Positions 1-12,387 are shown, counted from the stretch's first letter. The stretch: DNA of 64,000 bases from Unio delphinus (GCA_029339505.1 JAQISU010000123.1:6871501-6935500); one strand, 5' to 3'. Program-made: numbers and translations. The notes: generated by a model not told the origin, from the letters alone.

Positions 1-893
1 ACCATGAAATCAAGGCTGGGTGTGGAACTGCAGCATAAAATATGGTTCATAATATTTACCTGTATAAGTATCGAGCTTACCTGTGTAAAAAAAGATCCAA
101 AACATCATAATTTGTGGCTATGTTCTTTACTTACACCAGGTAGGCAAATTAGACATAGTTTCACAGGATGAATGGAATACAAACAGTAATAGCTTCTGTT
201 GCTGGTTCAATAATAATTGTTACAAATAAACAAGAAACTTATGTTTTTTTGTTTCATGAATACAACACATCATTTTAATCAAACTCATGTTTTGGTGCTA
301 AAACTTTATAGAACTTCACGAAATTGTTTAAATTATTATATAATCTGAATAGCCATGTCATACCCAAATAGCCATGTCATACCCAAATTCATGTTGTAAT
401 GAAGTTTGTTTTAGCAGGGTTTCGTTGTTCACTTACTTATTGATTGACAAAAGTAAGAGTACTTATTGCTCTTTTGCATGTTAATCGTTGCAGTCACACA
501 TATAGCATTTATTGGTGTTGTATAAAGCAAACAGCTTACCCCCAAATCTATCATTGCATACTACACTATTAAATCTTGTGAAGCAATATAATAATTAAGT
601 TTGAATTTCTTTTTCTGGAAATTATGCACTTTTCAGTACATGTTTTATATATACACAACAGTTTGAATCCTTTTTTTATGGCAGTACAGACTGTGTGAGC
701 GTACATATACTAATTATGTGAAAATTGATGGTAAACTGCAGATTTATTGTTACCTGCTTTTCATTGAAAGGGTGACTATAAATTAGACCAGTCAGTCCAT
801 CCATTAGTCCTTCCTTCTGTACCCGTCAATTCTGTTTCTGCACAGCAGTTCTCATGATTACTGTTGCATTTCAACCAAATTTGGTATGGGGTC
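1..893. other. AT-rich non-coding DNA
   Basis: No exon, repeat unit or RNA gene could be supported here. The only local structure is a duplicated 19-20 base phrase (AATAGCCATGTCATACCCAAA) at about 349-387. It is probably intronic sequence of the MYND-finger gene that follows. Confidence 0.4.
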
Positions 894-899
894 TTTAAT

Positions 900-1065
900 A
901 ACATCTGGGCTAAGTTCATTTGTCAGATAACATCTAGACCAAGTTCATATGTCAGATAACATCTGGGCCATGTTCATTTGTCAGATAACATCTGGACCAA
1001 GTTCATATGTCAGATACCATCTGGGCCAAGTTCATTTGTCAGATAACATCTGGGCCAAGTTCATT
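900..1065. repeat. 29-bp tandem repeat, about six units
   Basis: Units of about 29 bases with the core AACATCTGGGCCAAGTTCAT and ending TGTCAGAT repeat six times with a few substitutions. Alternate units read TTCATTTG and TTCATATG, which suggests amplification as a two-unit block. Confidence 0.85.
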
Positions 1066-1188
1066 CTACATCATTGGTCCCTGTTTATATATGGTTTCAG
1101 GTAACTCCCTTAATTATTTTTAGATTAGAATGAAATTTTGTGTGCAGTGATATTGAGTAGACTTTGGTTGAGTGTGATTGTCAGTTTT

Positions 1189-1451
1189 GTACATCATAAT
1201 TTAGCAGAATTATAGACCTTGATTTTCATTTTTCTACATAATTTAGCAGAATTATATACCTTGATTTTCATTTTTCCACATCATAATTTAGCGGAATTAT
1301 AGACCTTGATTGTCATTTTTCTACATCATAATTTAGCAGAATTATAGACCTTGATTTTCAGTTTTCTACATCATAATTTAGCAGAATTATAGACCTTGAT
1401 TGTCATTTTTCTACTTCATAATTTAGCAGAATTATAGACCTTGATTGTCAT
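1189..1451. repeat. about 46-bp tandem repeat, six units
   Basis: Units with the core CATAATTTAGCAGAATTATA followed by GACCTTGATT and a T-rich linker repeat about six times. The second unit has lost a few bases ('CTACATAATTTAG'). It is a non-coding minisatellite. Confidence 0.85.
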
Positions 1452-1693
1452 ACACACCCACTTTTCTGCACAGTTAAACCCTTCATAACTATTGGATTTT
1501 GGCACATAACTCTCTTCAATATTATTAGACTTCAATCCAAATATATAGCTGGCTTGATATTGATGAAGCAACTAAAAGCGGGGAACACAATTCCTTTATT
1601 TTGCTTGTTTAGATTCTATGGTACCTAGACTTTGGGGATACTGAAGACTAACAAAAACCTGTCCAGTAAAAAGTTTCCTTCATTGTTTTGCAG

Positions 1694-1751
1694 ATGCAAG
1701 GAAGAAAATGTTCGGTTTTCCCGCTATTACTGCAAGAGAGAGAGTGTCAAA
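1694..1751 (+). CDS. MYND zinc-finger gene, penultimate exon
   Basis: The exon follows a good acceptor (TTGTTTTGCAG) and ends at a consensus donor (CAAA|GTAAGT). It encodes Cys-Lys-Glu-Glu-Asn...Arg-Tyr-Tyr-Cys-Lys-Arg, the first half of a MYND finger, a protein-interaction zinc module of the C-x2-C...YC-x3-CQ type. The final TGTCAA codons give the expected Cys-Gln, and phase 1 joins the next exon at 4195. The frame of RYYCKR and the frame of CQ differ by two bases inside a GAGAGAGAG run at about 1737-1744, so this copy carries a two-base AG gain relative to a working finger, or the sequence is wrong there. The full gene lies mostly upstream of the window and I cannot name it. Confidence 0.6.
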
Positions 1752-3190
1752 GTAAGTGATGACTTTTGTGGTTTGACCATGTGTACTAATAAAATATCTT
1801 TATTTAGCAAAAAAATGTGAATGGACATGATTAAGTTTATTGAGTATAATTGAGTCAACTTGATAGAAATGAAACTAGGATATCATTATCATCAGATGTT
1901 TCCTATAGATGTATTAGGATGACCCTCATTCTCTATATAAATGTAGAATTACGCAAATGGGAGCAGAAGTGTACAGCATATCTGTACATTCAAGCCCTAC
2001 CTATATGTTTATTTGCTAAACCCTTTGTGTCAATTCGATTGAAAAATTTCCAGCATCAGATTTATGCATTAAAGTAAATGCACAATGATGTCGGGAAGAT
2101 TTCAGTAGATGTGTTATTTCGTGTATGTTTTTCCACTACCAAATCTATTAAGCACATAGTTTTCAGGCCAAATTTTGTTTAAAAAAAAGTTTTGTGCGTA
2201 AAAGAGCTTGATCCATTTCTTTGATATTTGGTTTGAATATGTATGTAAAAGGTAGATATATTTTCATTGACTTGCATAAAAACATTTCAATGCTGTGTTG
2301 CAGGGTATAATATAGTCAAAGATTAAATGTTTTAAGGCAGTTTCCACCAATAGTGCAATAGTTATTATACATCTATAGTGTGTGTAAATTACAAGTCTCT
2401 TTCAAGGATGTACCATTGTATGATTCATGTGAATTTCTAAAAATAATGTTGTTGAAATATGAGATGAATGATGTGTGAAAATCATGAATTATATTTTCCA
2501 TAACAAAGATTGTTACTTTTTATACAAGCTTGATTCAGATCACAAAAAGTGGTTGGTTGGCAGTGTAGACATTACACTTGAGTCAGATTTAAGAAGTTGT
2601 GATAGTCGTAGCTTTGATTAAAGACAATAGAAGCAGTGTTATCTCAGATTTACTTAGAAACCACAATTTCCCACTATGTCTCATTAAAAATGCATATTCA
2701 AATTGGTATGATTAAATTTAAATGATTTGTGCAGCAAAACAAGTTATCCTTGCAATCATTATGTACCACAGATTAAGCATAGCTTATTAACCTATTTGCT
2801 TATGAACAACTAAACAATATTCAATTAAAAAAACATTGCCTGTGGGTACTAAATTTTCAGTACATGGGTATGCTATTACAAAACCAATGTGGCTAATCAT
2901 TAGAGATAGATAACGTTTGATTCCAAAAGATAATGACAAAAATATCCCACAAGCTATATCATCAACAATTATCAACTAGATACCTTGACATCGCTGACTT
3001 GTGTCAAAACAATCTATGACAAATGGATTGTTTTGAATCAACAGGATCTGCTTATTTCTGAGCTACCTGTTGCAAGGGAGAAAAAAAACATTAAAAAAGA
3101 AGAGAGAATCAAAATAATTAGGTCAAATGTTTTAAGAATACTTACTTGTACTGTCATATTGTTTCTTAATTGTTATTTTATCATGGATCT

Positions 3191-3424
3191 GGGGCCCTGA
3201 GTGGTCTAAAGCGCTGTCCATTACGGTTCACTGCCATCTCACCTCTGTCTGCGTGGGTTCGAGTCTAAGATTCGGCGAATGTAGTTATTTGAGAAAGCTT
3301 GCCAGTAGCTTCTTGTGGGTAGGTGGTTCTTTCCGTGGTTTTCCTTGTTTTTCCTCCACCATTAATACTGGCCGCCATGTATAGCCTATTTTGTGCTGAA
3401 AAATGGCGTTAAACCAAAATAATA
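3191..3424 (+). mobile_element. tRNA-derived SINE, sense copy
   Basis: The head reads GAGTGGTCTAAAGCGC, with a pol III B box at GGGTTCGAGTC. The body ends AAAAATGGCGTTAAACC followed by an A/T-rich tail. It is about 85 percent alike by eye to the copies at 27460-27716 and 14328-14519. It lies inside the intron of the MYND-finger gene. Confidence 0.8.
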
Positions 3425-4194
3425 ATTTTTTTTTATAAAAAACATGGATCTAACATGGTATTTATACCTAAAGTATCTGTCATACATGTAGTTTGGTTAT
3501 TGATACCAAAATGTATACATTTGTCTGGAATAAATAGTCAGAATTATAATTCCGAAATTATTTTTAGATTTTTATTTCTTATTTACATTGAAATAAAGCT
3601 TGTGTGCAAATTGTAAAGTAGATATTACTGATCACTGATCAACAGAAGGTTTAATAATGGATTGAGAGGTAGCTAAATTGAGAGTTCTTTTTAAAAATTG
3701 ACATAAAATCATATGGATATGTATCAGATAGACAGAAATCTGCAAGTACTATCTTTTTTTCATTCATTACTCAACATGTAAAAATAGATAAAATGTTTGG
3801 CTTACTTCATGGTAGGACACTGTCATAGGAACTACCAGTAGCATCATTATTGCAGAAGGGGGATGGGGTGCATATTGTCTAATCACCCCCCCCCCATTTC
3901 TTTTGGGACACCGATTAAGGAATTTTATGTATTTGATAGACAAAAATGATAAGAAAAAATTACTCTTGTCAGTTAATCCATCATCATGGGCCCCATACAC
4001 TTTCTTGAAGTGAACTAGCTTTCAACAACAACAAATTATTTCCATCAAAGTAGTATTAATGTTGTTTGTGAGAACACAGTAATAAGTCTTGATATAAGTA
4101 TAATGCACAAAAAACAGTTATAGGCCTGATTAGATCTCTCGTTTAAATATCCTTTAAAATTTGTTGTCAATAGTTTTTTAAAATCTATTTTCAG

Positions 4195-4268
4195 TTGAAG
4201 ATTGGAACAAGCGTCACAAAAAGGAGCACAAGGAGAAGTTGCTAGAAATGGGCTTCAGACCTCAGTAG
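4195..4268 (+). CDS. MYND zinc-finger gene, last exon
   Basis: After the acceptor TCTATTTTCAG the exon reads (x)TT GAA GAT TGG AAC AAG CGT CAC, giving EDWNKRHKKEHKEKLLEMG and ending FRPQ at the TAG. In MYND domains the closing half is CQ-x-x-DW-x-x-HK-x-x-C/H, so Asp-Trp, His and Lys fall where expected, and phase matches the exon ending at 1751. The intron is about 2.4 kb. The final zinc ligand is His rather than the usual Cys (HKKEH). The product is a C-terminal MYND protein of unknown name. Confidence 0.7.
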
Positions 4269-4564
4269 TCTCTTGCATAGCTGCTACCTCAGCAAAAATA
4301 CATTCCTTATCATGCTTAAAACCTCACATCCTATCATTGATAATTAAAGTTTGAAAACCAGCAGTTAATTATAATTGTCAAGGCAACTTAATATGTTATA
4401 ATTAACATTCAGATTTCTCTTGGTTTTTATTATATGATCAATGATACAATTTGAGATATTTATTGGGAGGGGTACATGGATGTGGTATATGGCTTAATTT
4501 GAACTTTATTTATAGCATTTTATTTTACATAGGATTAAGTATTTAATAAGAAGCTTGCAATTAG

Positions 4565-4974
4565 CTATTGGGTTTTAGCCAGCTTGTCAGAGACCACAAG
4601 AGCTTATGGGATTATATTATGGTCTGTTGTCCATTGTCAATCAATTTTTTAGCACAAGTTTGTTATTACTAATACTATTAATTGCCATGAAACATTTCAC
4701 ACATATATTCGTCCCATAGTCTAGTTGGTTCTACATGATAACATCCAGTATAGCTGCCATAGCGGCCTACTTGAAAGTTTTGTTTATTGCTGGTCCTCCT
4801 GAATGATGTCAAATTGACATGGAATTCATGGTGTCTAGTTGATCCTAGGTAAACTTATGATGCCTAGTTGGTCTAAAAAATATATTATGCCAAGTTAATG
4901 TCAAATATGGATGCCACAGGTTCCATTTTGAAAATCGTGTTACCACTGCTTCTCGTAAATGGATGGGTGGTCAT
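4565..4974. repeat. dispersed repeat family, worn copy, left part
   Basis: The stretch shows family phrases: 'TGTCAGAGACCACAAGAGCTTATGG', 'ACACATATTCGTCCCATAGTCTAGTTGGTTC' and 'TCTCGTAAATGGATGGGTGGTCAT'. Similar phrases recur at about 6438-6603, 7972-8330, 10385-10460, 11125-11720, 12540-12690, 61930-62650 and 62820-63320. This copy is split by the insertion at 4975-6437 and resumes at 6438. Confidence 0.7.
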
Positions 4975-5275
4975 TGTCACAAGATAGACCGAGTCGGGAC
5001 TGGATTAGTGAAGACACGGAACGCAACTGCGTTAATAAGATGTTTATTTTATAAATGCAATTTTAAAAATCAATTCTGACACCAATATTTTACAAAATAT
5101 AAGAAAAATCTATTTAAATAAATGTTCCTAACATGTGACTATGAATTTCAGTAACGTAATGACAAAAAAGAAGTATATGAATGAATTTACAAATATGAAT
5201 ATATATAAAAAGGCTCGTATAACGAGATAGATGCAAATATGAAAATAATGCGTCATCAATATGACGAGACTAGAA

Positions 5276-5600
5276 TGAAGATATTAAATAATTAATATGT
5301 CGTCCATATGACGAGACAAATGCAATCGGGAATCCTAAATTCTGAAGTTCTCGTTCATGGAACGAGATTTGTGTAGTATGAAATTATGCAGGTGTCGTTC
5401 ATATAACGAGACTGCAAAGAAGATATTAAATAAATAATACGTCGTCCATATGACGAGATATATGCAATTGTGAACCCTAAATTCTGAAGTCCTCGTTCAT
5501 GGAACGAGATTTGTGTAGAATGAAATTATGCAGGTGTCGTTCATATAACGAGACTGCAAAGAAGATATTAAATAAATAATACGTCGTCCAGATATATGCA
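5276..5600. repeat. 144-bp tandem repeat carrying palindromes
   Basis: A unit beginning GAAGATATTAAATA is repeated at 5276 and 5417 and partly at 5561. Each unit carries three short palindromes: CGTCCATATGACGAG, CTCGTTCATGGAACGAG and TCGTTCATATAACGAG. Further single palindromes occur upstream ('GGCTCGTATAACGAGA' at about 5210). The array sits inside the solo-LTR-like insertion. Confidence 0.8.
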
Positions 5601-5810
5601 GCATACGTAAGCACCATACACAGGCACCACACACGGGCATTACACGGTCAGCATAGACAAGCCCACTCACGTAGTCACCACAACATGGCACCACACACGC
5701 AGTTACCACAACACTGCACCACTTCAGCACAACACGTCACCACACTTCAGCACAACACTTTAGCACAACACTTTATCAGCGCAACACGTCACCACACCAC
5801 TTCAGCTAAA
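5601..5810. repeat. CACCACA/CAGCACAACA-rich repeat
   Basis: A G-poor low-complexity run with repeated CACCACAACA and TTCAGCACAACAC phrases lies directly after the palindromic array. It belongs to the same insertion and open frames through it are composition artefacts. Confidence 0.6.
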
Positions 5811-6617
5811 ATTAAAACAACCGAACCGTGTAATACATATGACACGGTCAAGTATTTTCACACATATATGTAGCGCATGCGCGCACATGAAATAATTTTC
5901 CATGTACATTTAACGTTAAGCATGCAGCGTATAATTGAACTCAATGATGTTCAGATACAAAAGAACTAATGAAACAAAATATAGTACTTCTGATAAAATG
6001 GCGCTGCCTAACCTATGTATTTATTCTATAGATTTTATAATAAATACTAAACATCTAATATGTAAAACAATGAATTATAGATAATACAAATAGCAATGAG
6101 AACAAAGTTAAACCTATTGTTACCTCTTTTAGCTGATAGATTGCTCAGTTTAGGATGGGAGCGTTTCCGACAAGACTACATCGTAATGTGATTTCTGTCT
6201 TATAATTTCGTCCTTATATACCCCTAGCTGTGACAGATATGCGCAGCTAGGTACTTTAAACTGTAGGCAATTTCGCACATGCAGCATGAGCTGAGTGTTC
6301 GCTCATTATGCCGATATAACTAAAAAGCCCAAAAAATAATAAACTACCCTCGGTAAGGCTGTACGCAGTAACGAAATCGAGACTAGATTTTTGACCACGT
6401 ATACACATTGAACATAGTCTTATTCAATTCCGTGACAGTCATACCAAATTTATGTTTTCACTGAAAGACTTCTGATGAGGTCTAGTTGTTGCCTGAATGA
6501 AAATGTTTACTTTCTGATGTCATAGATGGCAGGCATGCTTGCAAATCTTGTTATTGCTGCTTCTCCTGAATGAAAATAATATTGCCATAATTCACCAGAC
6601 TACTTCTTGTAATGTCT

Positions 6618-7957
6618 CTCTCATCTCTCATCTCCGCCTGTGGCCCCGTTTGGGACATAGGCCGCCAACCAGCTCCCTCCAGGCGTCTCGGTTCTGGGCG
6701 AGTCTCTCCAGCTGTCCCCACGTCTTGCCCATCTTCTTTGCGTCTGCATCCAAATCACGGCGCCAGGTGTTTCTGGGTCTTCCTCTCTTCCTCTTTCCTT
6801 GAGGGTTCCATGTGAGGGCTTGCCTGGTGATGTTGGGAGCAGGTTTGCGGAGGGTGTGGCCAATCCATCGCCAGCGTCTCTGAAGGATGTCATCCTCAAC
6901 GGGCTGTTGCTTCGTTCTCTGCCACAGTTCGTCGTTGCTGATTCTTTCTGGCCAGCGGATCTTTAGGATCTTCCTGAGGCAGGTGTTGATGAAGACCTGG
7001 ATTTTCTTCATGGTGGTAGCGGTGGTTCTCCAGGTCTCTGCTCCGTACAGCAATATCGGCTTCACGATGGTGTTGAAGACCCTGATCTTGGTGGTGATGT
7101 TAAGCTGCCTTGATATCCATATGTTCTTCAGCTGATGGAAAGCTGCCCTTGCTTTGCCGATGCGTGTCTTAACGTCTGCATCCGTTCCTCCCTGCTTGTC
7201 CAGGATGCTGCCAAGGTAGGTGAAGCTATCCACCTCCTCCAGCGCATCGCCTTCCACTGTGATGGGTGTATTGCTGGATGCATTTGTCTTGAAAACCTTG
7301 CTCTTTCCTCTGCTGATGTGGAGGCCCAGGCTGGCTGAGTTGTCCGCAACAATGCTGGTCTTTTCCTGCATCTGTTGTTGGGTATGCGAGAGGAGAGCCA
7401 GGTCATCAGCGAAATCTAGGTCGTCCAGCTGTTTCCACAGCGTCCACTGGATGCCGTTTCTTTTTTGGTCTGTCGATGTCTTCATGACCCAGTCGATGGC
7501 CAGCAGGAAGAGGAATGGTGATAGAAGGCATCCTTGTCTCACCCATGTGTTTACTGCAAAGGCATCAGTGAATTGCCTGCCGTGGACGATCCTACAAGTC
7601 ATTCTTTTATAGGACTTCCTGATGATGTTGGTGATCTTTTCCGGGACTCCATAGTGCCTTAGTAGTTTCCAGAGGGTCTGCCTGTCGACGCTGTCAAACG
7701 CTTTCTCATAGTCGAGAAAATTCACGTAGTGTGGCGAATTCCACTCCAGAGACTGTTCCAAGATGATGCGCAGTGTCGCTATCTGGTCCGTGCATGACCT
7801 TTCCTTTCGGAAGCCAGCGTGTTGGTCGCGGAGATGCGGGTCAACTGCCTCTTTCATCCTGTTCAGTAAGATGCGGTTAAACACCTTCCCCGGGATGGAC
7901 AACAGCGTAATCCCCCTGTAGTTGGAGCAGTCACTGAGGTCACCTTTCTTAGGTAGT
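6618..7957 (-). mobile_element. 5'-truncated non-LTR retrotransposon
   Basis: The insertion is bounded by a perfect 14-base duplication, TTCTTGTAATGTCT, at 6604-6617 and 7958-7971. On the minus strand it begins in mid-frame of a reverse transcriptase and ends with a short GATGAGA-like tandem tail (6618-6640). RTE-type LINEs usually have such a tail instead of poly(A). It is visibly more GC-rich than its surroundings. An almost identical duplication and an uninterrupted frame mean the insertion is recent. Confidence 0.85.
6628..7957 (-). CDS. non-LTR reverse transcriptase, C-terminal part
   Basis: The frame is open without a break from the truncation point to a stop at 6628 (about 443 codons). 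It begins within the palm at [14 protein letters not shown]. It then shows the RT motifs [39 protein letters not shown] and the catalytic [10 protein letters not shown], then [10 protein letters not shown]. The C-terminal region has the usual LLYGAETW...[13 protein letters not shown] and [14 protein letters not shown]. The N-terminal endonuclease and early RT motifs are missing, so this copy cannot retrotranspose alone. It resembles the RTE-like group common in invertebrates. Clade assignment is by memory of motif style and needs a tree. Confidence 0.85.
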
Positions 7958-7971
7958 TTCTTGTAATGTCT

Positions 7972-8330
7972 AATTGGTTCTAAATGAAGTGGGTATCACT
8001 TGCACATCCAGTCTGGTTTCCACAATGGAGGTCTTGAAAATCTGAATGGTCATATCAACATAGAGCATTTGCTAAATGACTTCCAGTGATGTCTGGTTGG
8101 TCTTAAATGGCATTGTTCAGATACCCAGATGGCTACCACAGTGGCCATCTTTATAATCTTCTCACTACTCCTGAATGAATGGTCAGATATAATGTGTTTT
8201 ACACAAACGATTTATCATGTCAAGTCTGTCATAAATGGAAATGAGGCCAGTATGACATTCAGTATAGCCACCATGGCAGCCAACTTGTTAATCTAGTTAT
8301 TGTGAATTCTCCAAAACAAGTCATGTCAGG
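7972..8330. repeat. dispersed repeat family, worn copy
   Basis: Family phrases include TAATTGGTTCTAAATGAAGTGGG, CAGTGATGTCTGGTTGGTC and GTATAGCCACCATGGCAGCCA. This is the same degenerate family that holds the LINE and the solo-LTR-like element. There are no coding remains. Confidence 0.6.
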
Positions 8331-11124
8331 CTTTCCACAAAACAATGTTTATATTGTATTCAAGAGTTAAGAAAATGTTTGTAGACCAGCAATAAGTGTA
8401 TGTTAGCAGGAAAATAATAACTGAATTTGGGACAGACATTCCTTTTTCCTTATTTGTTGAACCTGGGTTTCTGATAGTGGTACTTATTGGATTAAAGGGA
8501 AGTAACTGAACTTTAGTCCCGTTTGCTTAATTGCTTGTGAAACTTTTGCATTAATCACCTGATGGATGTAGAAACTGTAAAAAGTAAACTGTAAACTTTG
8601 TTGGCAGCTACCATGAATTTTTGTATATGCGAATGTATATATTTATGCACAGGACATGTATGTAAAAGATTGCTGCAAAACTGTAGGAAGATCAACGCTT
8701 CTAAATAAATGTGATCATGTAAATATGTAGTACTGCAAATTAAATGATGTGTCCAACTATTACAGATAAATCTAAAAAAATACAAAATCCACCTTCACTT
8801 AAACAAAACAAAAATAATACTGATTTTTCATATCAATTTTGGTTATTTTGAGTTTGCAGGGTGTTATATTGTTACACAACAAGTCATTTGACTGATGCAG
8901 AGTAGTTATTATGTTTGAGCAGAGGGTTGGGGTAGGAATTTAACTGTATTTTGTAAGTTAAGTATTTACATTATTTGTTCAATATTTATGTATTATTGAG
9001 AAGTGAATTTTCTAATTATATTCATGAAACATATTTTATATGTACATTGTGAACCAATTTTTATGTAGATTTAAATGTCATGGATCTATAATGTATGATT
9101 TTCCTTAGTTCTGAAGCCAGGTAGTTTGATATATTACTCCATTTAGATAATGCATAGCAAGATTTGGAATATCAGTTTTGACCTGTCGTTAATGTTGCTT
9201 TTGACATGTTAAGAAAGGAGATAGAATAGAATCCATTGTATGTCACAGAAAGCATCTTTAAGGATATAAATCTGAACAAGATGACTTTTTGATACATGAT
9301 TAAACCTGCATTATTACTATATTTTCCCTTTATCTAATCTGAGATAATATTAGACTTATGCATGTAAATTGTAAATTTATAAAATCTGTTCTGTCAAGTT
9401 GAATTGTAATTTTTTTTGTTCCTCAGCTCAAAACACCTGACAATTTTTACTCAGGTTATTAAATGCATTTTTAGTTTTTTTTCTGATTGTAAACACGAAA
9501 GTTATTTAAGGCTATTCCAGAAAAGAAATTATTGGGTGGGAGGGCTTTGGGCAGTTGGGAGTATTTTCTTTCATTCTGCTTTAATGCAGCCTACCACCCA
9601 TATAATATTAACTGGATTTTTTAACAAAAAGCTGTTAAACAATATTACCCCACTGTTTGTATAAAATGAAACATAGATCTCTTCTGACACACCACTACTA
9701 TTTTTCCTGGAGAAGCCCTATGTATAAAATAGTTATAAATATTGTAAAAGACAATTGATAGCTTGTTAAAGGTTTCACTTGGATTGAATAATCATTTAAA
9801 TCACATGTTGATAGTTCCATATTGGGATTTTGTTGCCACTTGGAATTATAAAGACAGCTGAAAACAGAGCATTTCAGTATTGGTTGGGAGCCACAGTTGT
9901 TTGTTTTTTGGAGGTTTTGTTGTTTTTAAAAATATTTTTTGTTCTTGGAATAAACAGCATGTAATAATAATTTTTAGTGTGTTAAATTAAGAGTTGAGTG
10001 AAATAAATAATAAAAATCAATTTCTTTATTTCTGCCATGTTTTAGAGTATCAGTATTTGATTTTGCAGTTCTGATTTTGATTGGACATCTATGAATTATT
10101 TCAGATAATTTTGGTATTATTAGGTTTCACTGCCAAGATTAATGGGATGTAGCTAGTAAAAGTTCACTTCATGGTGTGAAAATAGTTTCACATCAATATA
10201 TTTGGTACAGCTTAGTCTTAAGTCAAAAAACGATAAAGTAAAAACTTGAAATGTGATTTTTTAACATGAGTGCCCAGTTACCTCCCTTTTGTATAACCTT
10301 AGCTAAACAGTCATTTGAAACTGATACAAATAGAAAACTTAAGCAGTCACAGAGATGTTAAATATAGGTCAGTCACCAAATTTTTAGCTGTACTGGTCAT
10401 AGACCAGACGAGCTTATGGATAACCTGTTGTCTGTCCATCATCTGATGTCCAGCTGTTCATTATAGAGATAAAAATACATGTACATAGATTCTCTGATAC
10501 CCAGGACCACACTAAATTGGTCCCATCCCATATTCTAAGAGAATTGGCTGTTAGAAAAGTCCCTAAAAAACCCAATATAATATGCATAAAATAAACCTTT
10601 AGCTCTATTTTCATTTTGAAGTTCATGAAAGATACTGGTATATTATTAACACTAAGCTTGGGCTGCATTTTTGGGTGTGTCCATAATGTGAAGATAATAT
10701 GCCTAATTGCATCAAACGCTATAAATTTGTGTACAGAGTGAAGCGCATGACCTATGAAAGCGGAACAGTACTTTTTGTGTTTTGTATTTCATGGATATCT
10801 ATCATTAGTGCATAAGTGCTCATTTGTACTGTAGGAAAAATAATAAACTGTCCCTTGCTTTCACTAACTGGTAATGTGTCACTGGTGTAAATATATGGAG
10901 CAGTACCTTGGCGATTGTTTGACAGTTAATTAAGCCAAACTAGGGGATTAGTGAGTTACAAAAACCACGAAGAGAAAATTTTCATCCTAAATGACTTGAA
11001 ATCATTACATTTTAATTGATTTAGGTTAGAGAGGTGGTAGCTGCCAATTCTGTTGATATGGAGTGTTTTTATAATTGTGACATCTATAGTACTGTCACAT
11101 GAACTAATTATGAAACTATTTTTA
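8331..11124. other. AT-rich non-coding DNA
   Basis: No exon with a believable frame and splice sites was seen. A short copy of the dispersed family, starting 'TAGCTGTACTGGTCATAGACCAGACGAGCTTATGG', lies at about 10385-10460. The rest is featureless AT-rich sequence. Confidence 0.4.
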
Positions 11125-11720
11125 GCTCTCCTGTTAGTAGAACTGAAGAGCTTAAGGAATGGTCTTTTTTTCATCATCACTGTCCTTCTCCGTCTGTCAT
11201 CCAACATCCGTCTGTTAGTACAAGTTTATTGTTGTTACTCCTCCTAAACTACTTGGAAGATTGCCTTGAAACTTTACACACATTCATCCCATGATCTAGC
11301 TGGTCCTGGTGCTCTTGCCTCTCTTCCTAAATGGATGGTCATATTAACATGGTGGCTTTCACTGAAAGACCACTTACGATGTCTAACTGGTCCATGATGA
11401 AAACAGTGCTGATTTGACCTAATAGCTGCCCAATTCCATCTTAAAAATTATCTCACTACACCGTCATAAATGAATGGAAATATTAACGGAGTTTTCGCTA
11501 AGTCTTAAGCTGTCTAGTTCTTCCGAAGTGTAAATGGTATTGATGACCAACAGGGCAGCTATCTTGAAAATCCTGTTATCCTGAACAGATGGCTTTTTCA
11601 CAGAAAAACTAATTATGTCTAGTTGGACCTAAAATAAAAATAGTGTCAATCAGATGTCTAATATGGCCACTACAGTGTCAATCTTAATTTGTTACTACTG
11701 TATACTGTATGATTGTTACA
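11125..11720. repeat. dispersed repeat family, longest copy on the left
   Basis: This copy begins 'TTTAGCTCTCCTGTTAGTAG' and continues through 'CCGTCTGTCATCCAACATCCGTC', 'ACTCCTCCTAAACTACTTGG', 'ACACACATTCATCCCATGATCTAG' and several 'GTCTAACTGGTCC' phrases. The start (TTTAGCTCACCTG-like) resembles a repeat widespread in bivalve genomes. That link is from general knowledge and was not tested. Confidence 0.65.
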
Positions 11721-12329
11721 CTGTCTGCATTCACTTTGTTCTAAATGGAAACTTCCATACACTAACTTCAAATACTGTATAAATTAGCAAGTGCATCACA
11801 CTTTGCAAAATATGTGGAATGAAAGCTCCATAAATATAAAAACACCAATCCACATCTGGTGTGTGGCACCCCTGGAGAAAATGAGGTGGTACTGTGCTGA
11901 TCTTATATTGGACATGCATTCCTGATGCTTGCCTACCTCCTGAATGGGGAATGTTGGCAAGAGGGAATACACTGCCAGTGACCACTGTTGGTGAAACACA
12001 TTCTTATGGAATGTTGACTTCCACCCTGTTACAAATATTTTGACATTAACTACATGAATAAATTTTAATAGGATAAAGAACAAATGGAGTTTATAAGAGA
12101 ACTGAGTTTATGTAAAATATTTTGACCATATCAATAAAGGATTCATGGTGTGTCACCTTTATCTTTCTAATTTATATTCTGCAGAAGGTTAACATCTTTA
12201 TGATTTACGTTAAATCGTGTTGTAATTTATCGAAAGGGTTCATCTTAATACATTTTTGTGCCGTTTTCAAACTTTTTCTTAAGTTAGCACCACATAGCCA
12301 TTGTTTTGCTGAGGTACTATAAAATGCTA

Positions 12330-12333
<4 letters not shown>

Positions 12334-12362
<29 letters not shown>
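12334..12362. repeat. (CA)n microsatellite
   Basis: About fourteen uninterrupted CA dinucleotides. Confidence 0.95.
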
Positions 12363-12365
<3 letters not shown>

Positions 12366-12387
12366 TATCACTGATCCTGAACCAGAG

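Larger units (their letters stand above)
4975..6437. mobile_element. solo-LTR-like insertion with 5-bp target duplication
   Basis: The insertion starts TGTCAC and ends GTGACA, and is flanked by the direct repeat GTCAT (4970-4974 and 6438-6442). It interrupts an older dispersed repeat whose two halves resume cleanly. TG...CA ends plus a 5-bp duplication fit a solo LTR of about 1.46 kb. On the minus strand a TATAAGGA box occurs near 6210-6216, which could be an LTR promoter. No coding frame is present. A foldback DNA element with short TGTCAC ends is the alternative. Confidence 0.6.

Noticed and set aside
5276..5600. CRISPR-like palindromic repeats
   Set aside because: The whole 144-bp unit is repeated, spacers included, inside an LTR-like insertion.
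6539..7612. Plus-strand open frames opposite the reverse transcriptase
   Set aside because: Shadows of the GC-richer RT frame; no motifs.
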